Shown in pieces: positions 17,637 through 26,156 of a stretch of 64,000 bases of DNA (positions within the stretch are counted from its first letter, which is position 1; each line of letters begins with the position of its first letter). This stretch comes from Sporosarcina sp. FSL K6-1508 (lineage in GTDB: Bacteria > Bacillota > Bacilli > Bacillales_A > Planococcaceae), in the NCBI RefSeq assembly GCF_038007465.1, contig NZ_JBBOXF010000001.1, positions 4,661,001 through 4,725,000 on the forward strand, written 5' to 3'. The translations under genes were made by a program, and so were the position numbers. Under the pieces are notes generated by a model. That model worked only from the letters and a program-made list of their open reading frames with translations. It did no database searches and was not told the DNA's origin.

Positions 17637-17801
17637 AAAAACACTCCTTTTTATCGATAGTATTATTAATACCCTAAAAGCTCCTTTTTCAAGCTGAAAT
17701 ACTAAAATAGCCGTTTAGCTTTCTGGTTTGTCCTATCTTCAGATTTTTTCGGGATGCTCCATAAATGGATACCGTTCAGAAGCTGAATTAACTTTTTTTG
17801 T
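17637..17801. other. AT-rich gap, nothing recognised
   Basis: Between the small ORF and the end of the pilus operon. It probably holds the promoter of the small ORF. I saw no clear hairpin, repeat or RNA gene. Confidence 0.4.
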
Positions 17802-17990
17802 TTAGAATATCGAAGTATATCCATTACTTTTAAAAATATCTTTACTAAAATAAGCAAAGAAGGCTTTATTAGAAGCGATAGAGGTTTTGTTATTATTTTG
17901 TCTAAAGCAACCAGAAATGTATAAGTGACGTAGAATTTTACGTTTATCTTGCAAATGATTGATATAAGAATGTGCTAACTTAACAGACAT
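17802..17990 (-). CDS. Possible 62-residue ORF or gene remnant, unknown
   Basis: It begins two bases after the stop of the large repeat protein (MSVKLAHSYINHLQ...) and ends ...FKSNGYTSIF. Composition and codon use look like coding sequence, basic with mixed aromatic residues. There is no ribosome site, so it could be a coupled small gene or the tail of a decayed gene. I do not recognise the family. Confidence 0.25.
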   Translation of the reverse strand: MSVKLAHSYINHLQDKRKILRHLYISGCFRQNNNKTSIASNKAFFAYFSKDIFKSNGYTSIF

Positions 17991-17991
17991 G

Positions 17992-19932
17992 TTAGTTTGT
18001 AAAAGAAGGCTGAAGGCCATCAAATCTTTTGTTTTCCCCATTCTTTTCGTTACCTGATAAGACTTCTTCTTTTGATTCATTCTGCTTTCCATCTGAAATT
18101 TCATCAGATGAACTATCAGTGTCATCTACTTCTTGAACAGGGTCTAATTCTTCTCCACCTTGTATTTGTTCTTCATTCCCATCATCAACAGGATGATCCG
18201 GCTGTGGTTCCGGCTTCGGATCCGGCTGTGGTTCTGGCTTTGGATCCGGCTGTGGTTCTGGCTTCGGATCCGGCTGTGGTTCTGGCTTCGGATCCGGCTG
18301 TGGTTCTGGCTTCGAATCCGGCTGTGGTTCTGGCTTCGGATCCGGCTGTGGTTCTGGCTTCGGATCTGGCTGTGGTTCTGGCTTCGAATCCGGCTGTGGT
18401 TCTGGCTTCGGATCCGGCTGTGGTTCTGGCTTCGAATCCGGCTGTGGTTCTGGCTTCGGATCTGGCTGTGGTTCTGGCTTCGGATCTGGCTGTGGTTCTG
18501 GCTTCGGATCTGGCTGTGGTTCTGGCTTCGAATCCGGTATATCGTTCGGATTTATTTTATCGTTCAACTCCGAACGAATTTCAGACGAAAACGGTTTTGT
18601 AGCATTATCAATAATAATATCGTCTATTTTACTTAATGGAATTTTTTCACCCATGACTAGATTTTTTAAAGCCTGCGTGCCTTTACTAAGGTAAGGAGAT
18701 GCACCTCGTATAACAATCGCTCCAGCAACCGCTCCGATTACAATATTCTCCCATAACCACGTTCCATTTTTAATTCCCTCAGCTAAAAAGTTTTCCATAC
18801 CAGCATATCCAGACAAGAAGGCATAAGCGCCTTTAGTCATTTTTTCCAAATATAAAAATGGACTTAATAATACGCCTGAAATTCCACCAATCACTGTATC
18901 TATTAATAAATGCTTTAAATTTCTCTCGCTGACTGGCGTAAGTGCTAAGTATAGCCAAGCGTTAAAACCTGCTCCAAACAAACCTGATTTCGCCGCCATT
19001 GAAGCCAATGCCTTCCAACCATAGGGGGCAATTTTAGAGGTAACCGCTCCGAAAGCACGTGCTATTTGGGAACTGACATATGCCCAACCACTCACTATTT
19101 TGTTTCCTAAAAGACTTACCCCTGATTTAGCCCATGCAACTGCGGCAGTCCATCCGCCAATAATTTTTCTTTTAACGAGTACGGTAACCAAAGAGCCCAT
19201 TAACCTTAACTTTACTAGCCCATCAAGTATGAAGATACGTGAAGCGGCAAACCCTCTCATTGCCGTTGTTCTTAGAGTTCCTCCTACTAGTGCAAAGAAT
19301 CCTGATGTAACTCCTGCATAAATTCCTAGTCCCGAGAGCCCACCAAGTAATGACCAGCTTAGAGATCCTAAAAAACTGAAGTTATCCCCTGCAAATAGCT
19401 TATAAATACCTCCAGCTAACAAGGCTCCTCCGCCTACAACCGCTAGAATGCCCCACCCTATCGGTGTACCTATTAATAATAAACCTCCAATAACAACACC
19501 CGTTGCTACTACTGCACCAACAACGACTTGAACCCATTCGTTTTCCCATACCCATACGAAAAAGTCGCCTACATCTTCAATTACACCCCAAACCCATTCT
19601 TTCGTTATATCCCATGCTCCAGGAACCCATTCTTTAAAATCCTTCCATTTTTCTGCAGACCAATCTTCGAACTTCTCCCACTCACCTAGTAAATACTCTG
19701 TTCCATCGTAAGCTTTATCCTTAATCTTATCTAATAGTTTCTCAAACCAATTACGTGAATCTCCGGTATCTGCAGAATTATTATTATCTAATTCCTGATT
19801 GTCTGTCTCAACGAATGACGGAGAGTCATAGTCTATTTCTGTAACATCCGCTAAGGTGGTATTAGAAAAATTTGAAAAGAGTAATGTTATGAAAACCGCA
19901 ACTAATGCACCTATTTTCAATCTATGTTTCAA
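17992..19932 (-). CDS. Large membrane protein with proline-rich octapeptide repeats, last gene of tad operon
   Basis: A 646-residue protein I cannot assign to a family. A signal peptide (KIGALVAVFITLLFSNF) is followed by a Trp-rich amphipathic stretch (FEDWSAEKWKDFKEWV; WVWGVIEDVGDFFVWVW). A long Gly/Ala-rich hydrophobic region with several membrane segments follows (~residues 135-425). Next come 14 copies of D(P/S)KPEPQP (~465-580), then an acidic, Ser-rich tail. The proline-rich rod could span the cell wall, with the hydrophobic part in the membrane. The start is TTG behind GAGAGGG. It lies 121 bp after the last pilus gene in the same orientation, so co-expression with the pilus is plausible but not shown. 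Confidence 0.75.
   Translation of the reverse strand: MKHRLKIGALVAVFITLLFSNFSNTTLADVTEIDYDSPSFVETDNQELDNNNSADTGDSRNWFEKLLDKIKDKAYDGTEYLLGEWEKFEDWSAEKWKDFKEWVPGAWDITKEWVWGVIEDVGDFFVWVWENEWVQVVVGAVVATGVVIGGLLLIGTPIGWGILAVVGGGALLAGGIYKLFAGDNFSFLGSLSWSLLGGLSGLGIYAGVTSGFFALVGGTLRTTAMRGFAASRIFILDGLVKLRLMGSLVTVLVKRKIIGGWTAAVAWAKSGVSLLGNKIVSGWAYVSSQIARAFGAVTSKIAPYGWKALASMAAKSGLFGAGFNAWLYLALTPVSERNLKHLLIDTVIGGISGVLLSPFLYLEKMTKGAYAFLSGYAGMENFLAEGIKNGTWLWENIVIGAVAGAIVIRGASPYLSKGTQALKNLVMGEKIPLSKIDDIIIDNATKPFSSEIRSELNDKINPNDIPDSKPEPQPDPKPEPQPDPKPEPQPDPKPEPQPDSKPEPQPDPKPEPQPDSKPEPQPDPKPEPQPDPKPEPQPDSKPEPQPDPKPEPQPDPKPEPQPDPKPEPQPDPKPEPQPDHPVDDGNEEQIQGGEELDPVQEVDDTDSSSDEISDGKQNESKEEVLSGNEKNGENKRFDGLQPSFTN
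18200..18535 (-). repeat. 24-bp in-frame tandem repeat (14 units)
   Basis: GGCTGTGGTTCTGGCTTCGG-ATCC-type units encode D(P/S)KPEPQP. Units differ mainly at GGATCC/GGATCT/GAATCC (Pro or Ser at the second residue). The identical period makes copy number likely to vary by slippage or recombination. It is inside a coding region and is not a CRISPR array. Confidence 0.95.
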
Positions 19933-20053
19933 ATTTGTTCACACCCTCTCAGATCAACTAAAACTAAATAATCCACTAATTACCAAAGTCATCCACGACC
20001 CTATATTCGCATCAAAAGAGAACGGAAAATAGCCAGTTATTCCTTGATGTGGT

Positions 20054-20344
20054 TCATGAAAAATATCCGGTCAGCAACCTGAAAATAAGTAAGCCTACAA
20101 TAAGAACCAATGCCCTCTGGAGGCTCTTACCCGATATCTTATCTTCTTTTTTCGCTTCAGCCATCATCATTGCGCCAAGCAAGAATACTGCTGGAAGGAG
20201 CGTAATAGTAACAATTGTCATGAAACTTGCAGAAAACGCAGGAATCATAATCTCCTTCTCTTCTAATACGAAATATACAGTTATTGTAATCACGCTTAAT
20301 AAACCTAATATACTTGCAATCCATTTTGCCGTTGAAAACTCCAT
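20054..20344 (-). CDS. Small membrane protein in the tad operon
   Basis: A 96-residue protein with three hydrophobic segments (ASILGLLSVITITVYF, ASFMTIVTITLLPAVFLL, ALVLIVGLLIFRLL) separated by short charged loops (EEKE, AEAKKEDK). It starts with ATG behind GGAG and lies 95 bp after the TadE/G-like gene. I do not recognise the family. Its position suggests an accessory membrane part of the pilus machine. Confidence 0.7.
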   Translation of the reverse strand: MEFSTAKWIASILGLLSVITITVYFVLEEKEIMIPAFSASFMTIVTITLLPAVFLLGAMMMAEAKKEDKISGKSLQRALVLIVGLLIFRLLTGYFS

Positions 20345-20438
20345 ATTTAAGTACTCCTTTTTTCAGTTAATAAACTCCATTATTTGTACAAAGATCATTC
20401 TTCACATCTTTACCCACTAACCAAACCTTTGGAAATTC

Positions 20439-21152
20439 TCAAGGACAAGTAATCGTTACTCCCTTCGGCGAGCCAATTTGAACGGAAGCTTGTGCAGATA
20501 TTGCACTGACCGATTTGTCTGGAACAGTTATGTATTGACCTTTTCTTTCTGTCTTTGCGTAGATTTTAAACTCCTCTTTTAGAAATTCGTATTCGACGAT
20601 CCGATCATTTTGATTTGCTTCCGCAAAAGTCACGGCTTCGTTATACGATTCTGTAAGATTCTCAAGTACAGCCTGACATGCCATCGTACTAATTTGATTA
20701 TCCTTAAAAAAGAAAAGCAATGCCGGATTGCCTTCGACTTCTCCCCCGCCGCTCCATACATAGCTTTTCACATCACCGGGCATCGATTTCCCTAAACTTG
20801 TTTCGATGCCCTCTATAAACTCATCGAAAATTTCGGCGACACTCTTCTTTTCTTCCAAATCTTCAGCTGTTGCCAACGCTGCTGTCAAAAAGTCTTCCCA
20901 AGATTGTAGTAAGCTTTGAAGCTCTTCTTCAACTTTCTCTTTCAACACTTCGCTCATATATTCCGACGAGCTTCTCGCACCTGCAAGTGCAGCCGAATCA
21001 GCACCAGTTTGCGTGACACGTTTATTAATAAATACATTTGAAAAATCAAAGAAAACAAAACAAAGGAAGATAGATGTAAAAAGCATGCCGATAATAACGA
21101 GCATTAACCCATCACCCCGCTCATTTTGTACATACTTGCGGATGTAATTCAT
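20439..21152 (-). CDS. TadE/TadG-like pseudopilin-type protein
   Basis: A 237-residue protein with a prepilin-like N-terminus: NERG followed by a hydrophobic helix (LMLVIIGMLFTSIFLCFVFF) and then VFINKRVTQTGADSAALAGA, typical of Tad-associated pseudopilins of the TadE/F/G group. The remainder is an extracytoplasmic domain ending near IGSPKGVTITCP. Position +5 after the presumed cleavage Gly is Leu rather than Glu. It follows the TadE-like gene by six bases, so they are co-translated. Role: minor pilin or assembly factor of the Tad pilus. Confidence 0.78.
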   Translation of the reverse strand: MNYIRKYVQNERGDGLMLVIIGMLFTSIFLCFVFFDFSNVFINKRVTQTGADSAALAGARSSSEYMSEVLKEKVEEELQSLLQSWEDFLTAALATAEDLEEKKSVAEIFDEFIEGIETSLGKSMPGDVKSYVWSGGGEVEGNPALLFFFKDNQISTMACQAVLENLTESYNEAVTFAEANQNDRIVEYEFLKEEFKIYAKTERKGQYITVPDKSVSAISAQASVQIGSPKGVTITCP

Positions 21153-21158
21153 CTTATC

Positions 21159-21536
21159 CTAATCCCTCTTTTTCTCCATCGGCATGACTGCATCAGCAGT
21201 AAATTCGAATATCATGTTATCAATTAGAGGCAAACTGATAATAGGTGCTTTCGCTTTCACTTTGACAGTTGCCATATCAGTTCCCGCTCCACCGGAAACT
21301 TCAATTTCCAGACCAAATGCTGAGTTCTCAGCAATCTCTTTCCATTTTTCATCGTGTGCTGAGGCTGCTCTAGCGCCATCACGAGCTGCTGCTTCTGCGA
21401 CTACAACGGTATAAGATATAAGCCCAACTTGCCAAATGATTAACATGGATAAAATCACAAGCGGAAACAATCCTAAAAACTGAAGAGCTTGTGAACCTCT
21501 TTCATTCTTTACATAGGAACCCCACTCTTTCAACAT
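21159..21536 (-). CDS. tadE: TadE-like minor pilin
   Basis: A 125-residue protein. The N-terminus VKNERGSQALQFLGLFPLV looks like a Tad prepilin site: cleavage after Gly, then a hydrophobic helix, but with Gln at +5 in place of Glu. The sequence AEAAARDGARAASAH after the helix is the usual TadE-family signature. The C-terminal part is a short beta-rich domain. It sits between the Flp pilin gene and the second TadE/G-like gene. Gene name given by family resemblance and context. Confidence 0.8.
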   Translation of the reverse strand: MLKEWGSYVKNERGSQALQFLGLFPLVILSMLIIWQVGLISYTVVVAEAAARDGARAASAHDEKWKEIAENSAFGLEIEVSGGAGTDMATVKVKAKAPIISLPLIDNMIFEFTADAVMPMEKKRD

Positions 21537-21557
21537 TCCATCATCACCCTCGTTGTA

Positions 21558-21767
21558 TTAAGAACCACCGATTCCTTGAATCATCTCTTCCAATTTTGAA
21601 ATGATTGTCTCACCTATACTTGATCCTTGAATCCCCATCGCAATGACAGACATAATTGCGATAACAACAAGTCCAAGTGCAACCCATTCAAGTGCTTGAG
21701 CTCCTTTTTCATTTCGAACATATACAAAATACTTTTCATTCATTCTAGCTACTAGTTTTTTCATCAT
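21558..21767 (-). CDS. flp: Flp-family type IVc major pilin
   Basis: A 69-residue prepilin. The N-terminal leader ends VRNEKG, followed by AQALEWVALGLVVIAIMSVI. This gives G/AQALE with Glu at +5, the type IV prepilin peptidase site, and Trp where Flp pilins usually have Tyr. The short C-terminal part (SIGETIISKLEEMIQGIGGS) matches the size of Flp pilins. It lies directly downstream of the TadB/TadC platform genes. It should polymerise into the Tad pilus after cleavage by a prepilin peptidase encoded elsewhere. Confidence 0.9.
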   Translation of the reverse strand: MMKKLVARMNEKYFVYVRNEKGAQALEWVALGLVVIAIMSVIAMGIQGSSIGETIISKLEEMIQGIGGS

Positions 21768-21798
21768 TTTCCTAACCTCCAGTAATTTTTAATATCTG

Positions 21799-22734
21799 CT
21801 ATCGCAGGAATGCATCTAATCCGAATGCTGCTGGATTATAGATGATATTTAAGACTATTAAACCCATAATAAATCCAAAGACAGCTGGTGCAATGAAGAA
21901 TGTTGTGACCAATGTTACTAGCGGGTTCGCTTTCGCGGCTCTTTCCTTTGCGGTAAAACCTCGTGTAATCCGTAAATCCTCCGCTTGAAGTTTAAATACC
22001 CGAGCGACTGCCACCCCTAAAGAAGAACCTTGTATCAGGGCATTTACAAGTGACTGTAATTCTTTTGAAGAATTACGATCCATCAAACTTTTATAAGCAG
22101 TATTTCTTTGAACGCCTAGTTGTACCTCTTTATTAAAACGGTCTATTTCTTCACATAGCGGTCCATCAAGCTGACTCGTCACATGTTGCAGTGCGCCATC
22201 CAAACTAACACCAGCTTGCAACGTAATACTTACCGTATCTAGGAAATCTGGCATCATTGTACTGATTGCCTCTTGTCGCCTTACTGCTGAAAAGTAAAGC
22301 CAAATGGAAGGTCCGAAAAAGCCACCGCCAATTGACAACATCAAAACAAATAAGGCAAAAGGCAAACCTAAAAATGTATATAAAGTGCCGAATAATAATC
22401 CAATCAGCCCTGTAACGAAACGAAGTCCAAAAAATGACTTTAATGTCAGTTCAAGGGGTCTTCCCGCTTCCTTCAACCATTTTTCATGTTTTTCTACATT
22501 TAGAAATAGAGCATATTTCATTCCGATGGGACTGGCTTTCTCCGCCCATTTCACCAAAGGTTCCATTATTCTTTTTCGAAGTGGCATATTCTTTTTCTTG
22601 TCTTTCAAGTAACCTTGAGAGTGCATTAAATTCTCTCTCTTAGCAATATACAGATAGAAAAATAGAAAACTGGTAAATAAAGAAATCAGTATTAAACTGA
22701 ACATGATGATAGAAAAAAAACCGATAATCTCCAT
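21799..22734 (-). CDS. tadC: Tad pilus inner-membrane platform protein TadC
   Basis: A 311-residue T2SSF-domain protein. The central GspF-like domain contains MMPDFLDTVSITLQAGVSLD and IQGSSLGVAVARVFKLQAED. Two membrane segments lie upstream of it (FGLRFVTGLIGLLFGTLYT region) and one at the C-terminus (FFIAPAVFGFIMGLIVLNI). It pairs with TadB as the membrane platform turned by the TadA ATPase. It starts three bases after the TadB stop codon. Confidence 0.92.
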   Translation of the reverse strand: MEIIGFFSIIMFSLILISLFTSFLFFYLYIAKRENLMHSQGYLKDKKKNMPLRKRIMEPLVKWAEKASPIGMKYALFLNVEKHEKWLKEAGRPLELTLKSFFGLRFVTGLIGLLFGTLYTFLGLPFALFVLMLSIGGGFFGPSIWLYFSAVRRQEAISTMMPDFLDTVSITLQAGVSLDGALQHVTSQLDGPLCEEIDRFNKEVQLGVQRNTAYKSLMDRNSSKELQSLVNALIQGSSLGVAVARVFKLQAEDLRITRGFTAKERAAKANPLVTLVTTFFIAPAVFGFIMGLIVLNIIYNPAAFGLDAFLR

Positions 22735-22737
22735 TAA

Positions 22738-23670
22738 TTACACCCTTATATCCGTAATCCGCTTAATTATAAGAAACCCACACAGCACTATTGCAGTAAA
22801 AACGACAAACAAGATTAGTCCAAATGGTGTAAATAAGACATTCAAAAACCCTTTTATAAACAAGTTCATCATAAGTGCCATTAAAAATGGCATGACGACA
22901 AGAATATAGGCGATAGAACGACTTTCCGCTGTGATTGTAGAAATCTCCTTATGGACTCGATTTCTTTCTTCAAGTGTTTCAGCCATATTCCCCAATACTG
23001 CTGATAAGTTTCCGCCAACTCGCTGTTGAATTAAAATGGTTCCAACAAATATCGATACGTCATTACTGGGTACTCGTTGACGAAACTCGTTCATGACTGT
23101 TTCCAAATTGTCACCTAGTTTCAATTGCTGATTAAACCTTTGAAACTCCGGGCCATTCGGTGCCTTTGTGTTTTTTGCAACCATTTCGATTGCCTGTGGT
23201 ATCGTTTGCCCCGCTTTAATGCTATTCGCCATTGTCCGGCATATCTCAGGCAGTTGGCTATTAAATGAATCGGTCCTTTTATTCTTCCTTGAACTCAAAA
23301 ATGCTTTTGAACTCCCCATAACGATTAAATATGCAACTAAAAGTGACATAAGAAGGTAAAGACCTAATAAAAAGTGATTTACAAATGTAAACAAGCTTAA
23401 TAAAAGAACATAAATCCCCATATATTCTGATGGTTTAAGAGATAAATTCGCCTGTTTCAGCTTTTTCTCCAATTCCTGTGACAATTCGGATCGGTCGAAA
23501 AAGTCACCTAATAGAAGTACCACACTGTTTCTTTCCTTTTGTAAATCAGTTTCGAACCAATTATCTACGCGTTTACGCGTCTCTTTTTGACGCTTTCCCC
23601 TAAGCAGATAATAAATCGAGACAAGGAAAGTGAATATTGCGAAAGTCAATAACGGTAGCGTCCAACTCAT
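22738..23670 (-). CDS. tadB: Tad pilus inner-membrane platform protein TadB
   Basis: A 310-residue T2SSF-domain protein with an N-terminal membrane helix (LLTFAIFTFLVSIYYLL), two more near residues 80-115, the GspF-like domain (LPEICRTMANSIKAGQTIPQ; GTILIQQRVGGNLSAVLGNM) and C-terminal helices. It overlaps the end of the tadA ATPase gene by four bases, showing tight coupling. With TadC it forms the assembly platform of the pilus. Confidence 0.92.
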   Translation of the reverse strand: MSWTLPLLTFAIFTFLVSIYYLLRGKRQKETRKRVDNWFETDLQKERNSVVLLLGDFFDRSELSQELEKKLKQANLSLKPSEYMGIYVLLLSLFTFVNHFLLGLYLLMSLLVAYLIVMGSSKAFLSSRKNKRTDSFNSQLPEICRTMANSIKAGQTIPQAIEMVAKNTKAPNGPEFQRFNQQLKLGDNLETVMNEFRQRVPSNDVSIFVGTILIQQRVGGNLSAVLGNMAETLEERNRVHKEISTITAESRSIAYILVVMPFLMALMMNLFIKGFLNVLFTPFGLILFVVFTAIVLCGFLIIKRITDIRV

Positions 23671-24995
23671 ACGTATATACCTTCTTTGAAAATACTTTCA
23701 TCGTACTCGATTCCAAAACTTTTGAACCGATCCATCAATTTCGGAATATAGCCTGTTGCTCGGAACTCACCTTCTATACTGCCGTCGAAAAGTGTTCCTT
23801 TTCGCTGAAAAACAAAAATATCTTTTGCTTTTATTTCTCCATTTTCTTCAATTAGTTCCGCGATATTGACAATTCTTCTTTTGCCATCGGAAAAACGAGA
23901 CGTTTGAACAATCAAATCCAATGCTCCAACAAAATAGCCCCGGATTACATCAACCGTTAGAGGCAAACCAGCCATAATAACCATTGCTTCCAATCTACCA
24001 AGAGCGTCTTTCGGGCTATTTGCGTGAACTGTCGTTAGAGATCCCTCGTGTCCGGTATTCATTGCTTGCAGCATATCAATTGCTTCCGATCCCCGAACTT
24101 CACCTACGATAATTCGGTCCGGACGCATCCTAAGTGCATTTTTCACCAAGTGACGGATCATCACTTCGCCGGTTCCTTCCATATTGGGAGGTCGCGCTTC
24201 TAACCGAACGAGGTTATCATACGTAAAACGGAGCTCTGCCATATCCTCGATTGTCACAATTCTTTCACCCGCCGGAATCGAGTCAGATAATACATTCAGA
24301 AGCGTTGTCTTTCCACTTCCCGTCCCACCCGATACAAGAATATTCATCTTCGCTTTTACAGCAACTTTTAGAAACTCTCCCATCTCCATCGAAAAACTAC
24401 CAAATGCCATTAAGTCATCTAGAACATAGGGGTCTCTTTTAAATTTCCGAATGGACATTGAAGGTCCGTCTAAACTAATTGGCGGAATGATTGCATTCAC
24501 ACGGCTTCCATCAAGTAGACGTGCATCCACCATTGGAGAACTTTCATCAATTCTACGGCCTAGAGGGGCAATGATTCGATCAATAATATGTCGGATATGT
24601 TCTTCATTGTTGAAGCGCACGCCTGATTGTTCGAGCTTTCCATTTCTTTCAATGAACACCTCATCAGGACCGTTAACCATAATCTCTGTGATCGAATCAT
24701 CTTTTAGCAACGCTTCAAGCGGGCCATATCCAACAGATTCGTTAATAAGTTGCTGAATAATTTCATCTATCTCTTCATTCGGAATGATGACCCGTTCTTC
24801 ATTAATCATTTGTAGAACGAGTCTTTCAATTGTTTGTTTTCGTTCCATCGGATTTAGAACAATGATACTTTCTAAATTAGCCTCTTTTATAAGCCTACTT
24901 TTATAATGTTTTACCCAAATATCAACCTGTGATAGGGTAACTTCTAAATTGGTTTTCATCTGTTTTTTGCTAGATACTTTTTCAATCCATGACAT
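23667..24995 (-). CDS. tadA: Tad pilus assembly ATPase TadA/CpaF
   Basis: A 442-residue secretion ATPase of the CpaF type. Seen in order: N-terminal domain (GPLEALLKDDSITEIMVNG), Walker A in LVSGGTGSGKTTLLNVLSD, an Asp box (IVTIEDMAEL), Walker B/His box in PDRIIVGEVRGSEAIDMLQA and MNTGHEGSLTTVHANS. It should be a cytoplasmic hexamer driving pilin polymerisation through TadB/TadC. The start ATG lies behind GGAGTGAGGGT. It follows the TadZ-like gene by four bases. Confidence 0.95.
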   Translation of the reverse strand: MSWIEKVSSKKQMKTNLEVTLSQVDIWVKHYKSRLIKEANLESIIVLNPMERKQTIERLVLQMINEERVIIPNEEIDEIIQQLINESVGYGPLEALLKDDSITEIMVNGPDEVFIERNGKLEQSGVRFNNEEHIRHIIDRIIAPLGRRIDESSPMVDARLLDGSRVNAIIPPISLDGPSMSIRKFKRDPYVLDDLMAFGSFSMEMGEFLKVAVKAKMNILVSGGTGSGKTTLLNVLSDSIPAGERIVTIEDMAELRFTYDNLVRLEARPPNMEGTGEVMIRHLVKNALRMRPDRIIVGEVRGSEAIDMLQAMNTGHEGSLTTVHANSPKDALGRLEAMVIMAGLPLTVDVIRGYFVGALDLIVQTSRFSDGKRRIVNIAELIEENGEIKAKDIFVFQRKGTLFDGSIEGEFRATGYIPKLMDRFKSFGIEYDESIFKEGIYV

Positions 24996-24999
24996 ACCC

Positions 25000-26127
25000 T
25001 CACTCCTTCAATCGTAATACAAAGGAATCTATGTATTTTTTCATGTCTTTCGCGGCTTTCGAATCACCTTTATGTTTTTTATTCCGATAAAAACCAGAGC
25101 CCATATTTATGTTAGATTGCATGCCGTAAAAGTCGTCCGCAATTTGCGCATCAATTTCAGTACCAGTTATTTTTCCAATATCAGATGATGTCATTTCACT
25201 CTTCGGATTAACTTTATTTAGCAATAAAGACATCGTAATGCCATTGCCGATGGAAAACCTCTTAAACAATTGTGTAGCATACTTATAAGATCGCAAACCT
25301 AAACTATCGGGTGTCATGACGTAATGCAATCTTGTAGCTGCGCTGAGCGCGGTAAATGTAATTGAATTCATAGCAGATGGAAGATCCAATACGACATGGT
25401 CAAAGTGAACCCTTGCTACCCGAATAAGTTTGGCAATGAGTTCATCCGTAATCTCTTCCGTTTTTTCAGGGTCAGAAGGACTCGAAATAACGAACACTCC
25501 TGTTTCAGTATGTTCATTCGCGATATTTTGCAAATGTCTCATTTCCATTTCATTCACTACGGGCAGTAAGTCATAATAAGATCTTTGGGGTTGCATTGAA
25601 AAAAGTGTATCTGTTACACCGTACTGGGCATTCAAATCTATTAGTAGCACTTTTTTTTGATGATGTATGCTTAGCGTCTGGCTCATCATGACAGCTAAAA
25701 TTGTACATCCGCTGCCACCTTTAGCGCTGTAAAATGTATGGACTTCTCCGGTTCCGAGACCCGTGTCGGCTTCCCTTTGAATCGTATACTGCTTGACAAC
25801 TTCTTGTATAAGAATCTCAAGTCTCATCTCCTCTTGGGAGAAAACGACGACGTCTCTCGCCCCTCTTACAAGCCATTCTCTCGTAATTTCAAAATCTTTT
25901 TTTCGTGTTAATCCAATAACAGCACTAGTTGCCGTCATTTTCGGAAGAACTTGTTGAAGATTAACGACATCTAAGTCCATAAAATAAATATGATAATGTT
26001 GTTGCCCCAACATTTTTTGCATTTCTTTTGAGACAGATAAGTTAAGTCCGTATTTTTCCGCATAATTAGAAATCCTCATTTTCCATTCTTCGTCTTCTGT
26101 TAGCAATAGTGCACTCAACTGAAACAT
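25000..26127 (-). CDS. tadZ: CpaE/TadZ-like localisation ATPase
   Basis: A 375-residue protein. An N-terminal receiver-like domain (~1-120; YFMDLDVVNLQQVL, GARDVVVFSQEE) is followed by a ParA/MinD-type domain. Its deviant Walker A reads YSAKGGSGCTILAV: the first, signature Lys is kept but the second (GK-T) is Cys. Further motifs are VLLIDLNAQYGVTD and VVLDLPSAMNS. Loss of the second Lys is in keeping with atypical TadZ/CpaE proteins, which place the pilus machine in the cell. Lies between cpaB and tadA. Confidence 0.85.
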   Translation of the reverse strand: MFQLSALLLTEDEEWKMRISNYAEKYGLNLSVSKEMQKMLGQQHYHIYFMDLDVVNLQQVLPKMTATSAVIGLTRKKDFEITREWLVRGARDVVVFSQEEMRLEILIQEVVKQYTIQREADTGLGTGEVHTFYSAKGGSGCTILAVMMSQTLSIHHQKKVLLIDLNAQYGVTDTLFSMQPQRSYYDLLPVVNEMEMRHLQNIANEHTETGVFVISSPSDPEKTEEITDELIAKLIRVARVHFDHVVLDLPSAMNSITFTALSAATRLHYVMTPDSLGLRSYKYATQLFKRFSIGNGITMSLLLNKVNPKSEMTSSDIGKITGTEIDAQIADDFYGMQSNINMGSGFYRNKKHKGDSKAAKDMKKYIDSFVLRLKE

Positions 26128-26156
26128 GCATTCACATCCCTCTTTTACATCAATCG

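Noticed and set aside
18200..18535. Possible CRISPR array
   Set aside because: Units are contiguous 24-bp in-frame repeats with no unique spacers and lie inside a gene.
18072..18636. Two plus-strand frames with VVLASDPA- or RLWFWL-type repeats
   Set aside because: They are mirror images of the 24-bp repeat coding for D(P/S)KPEPQP; a period divisible by three leaves all frames open.
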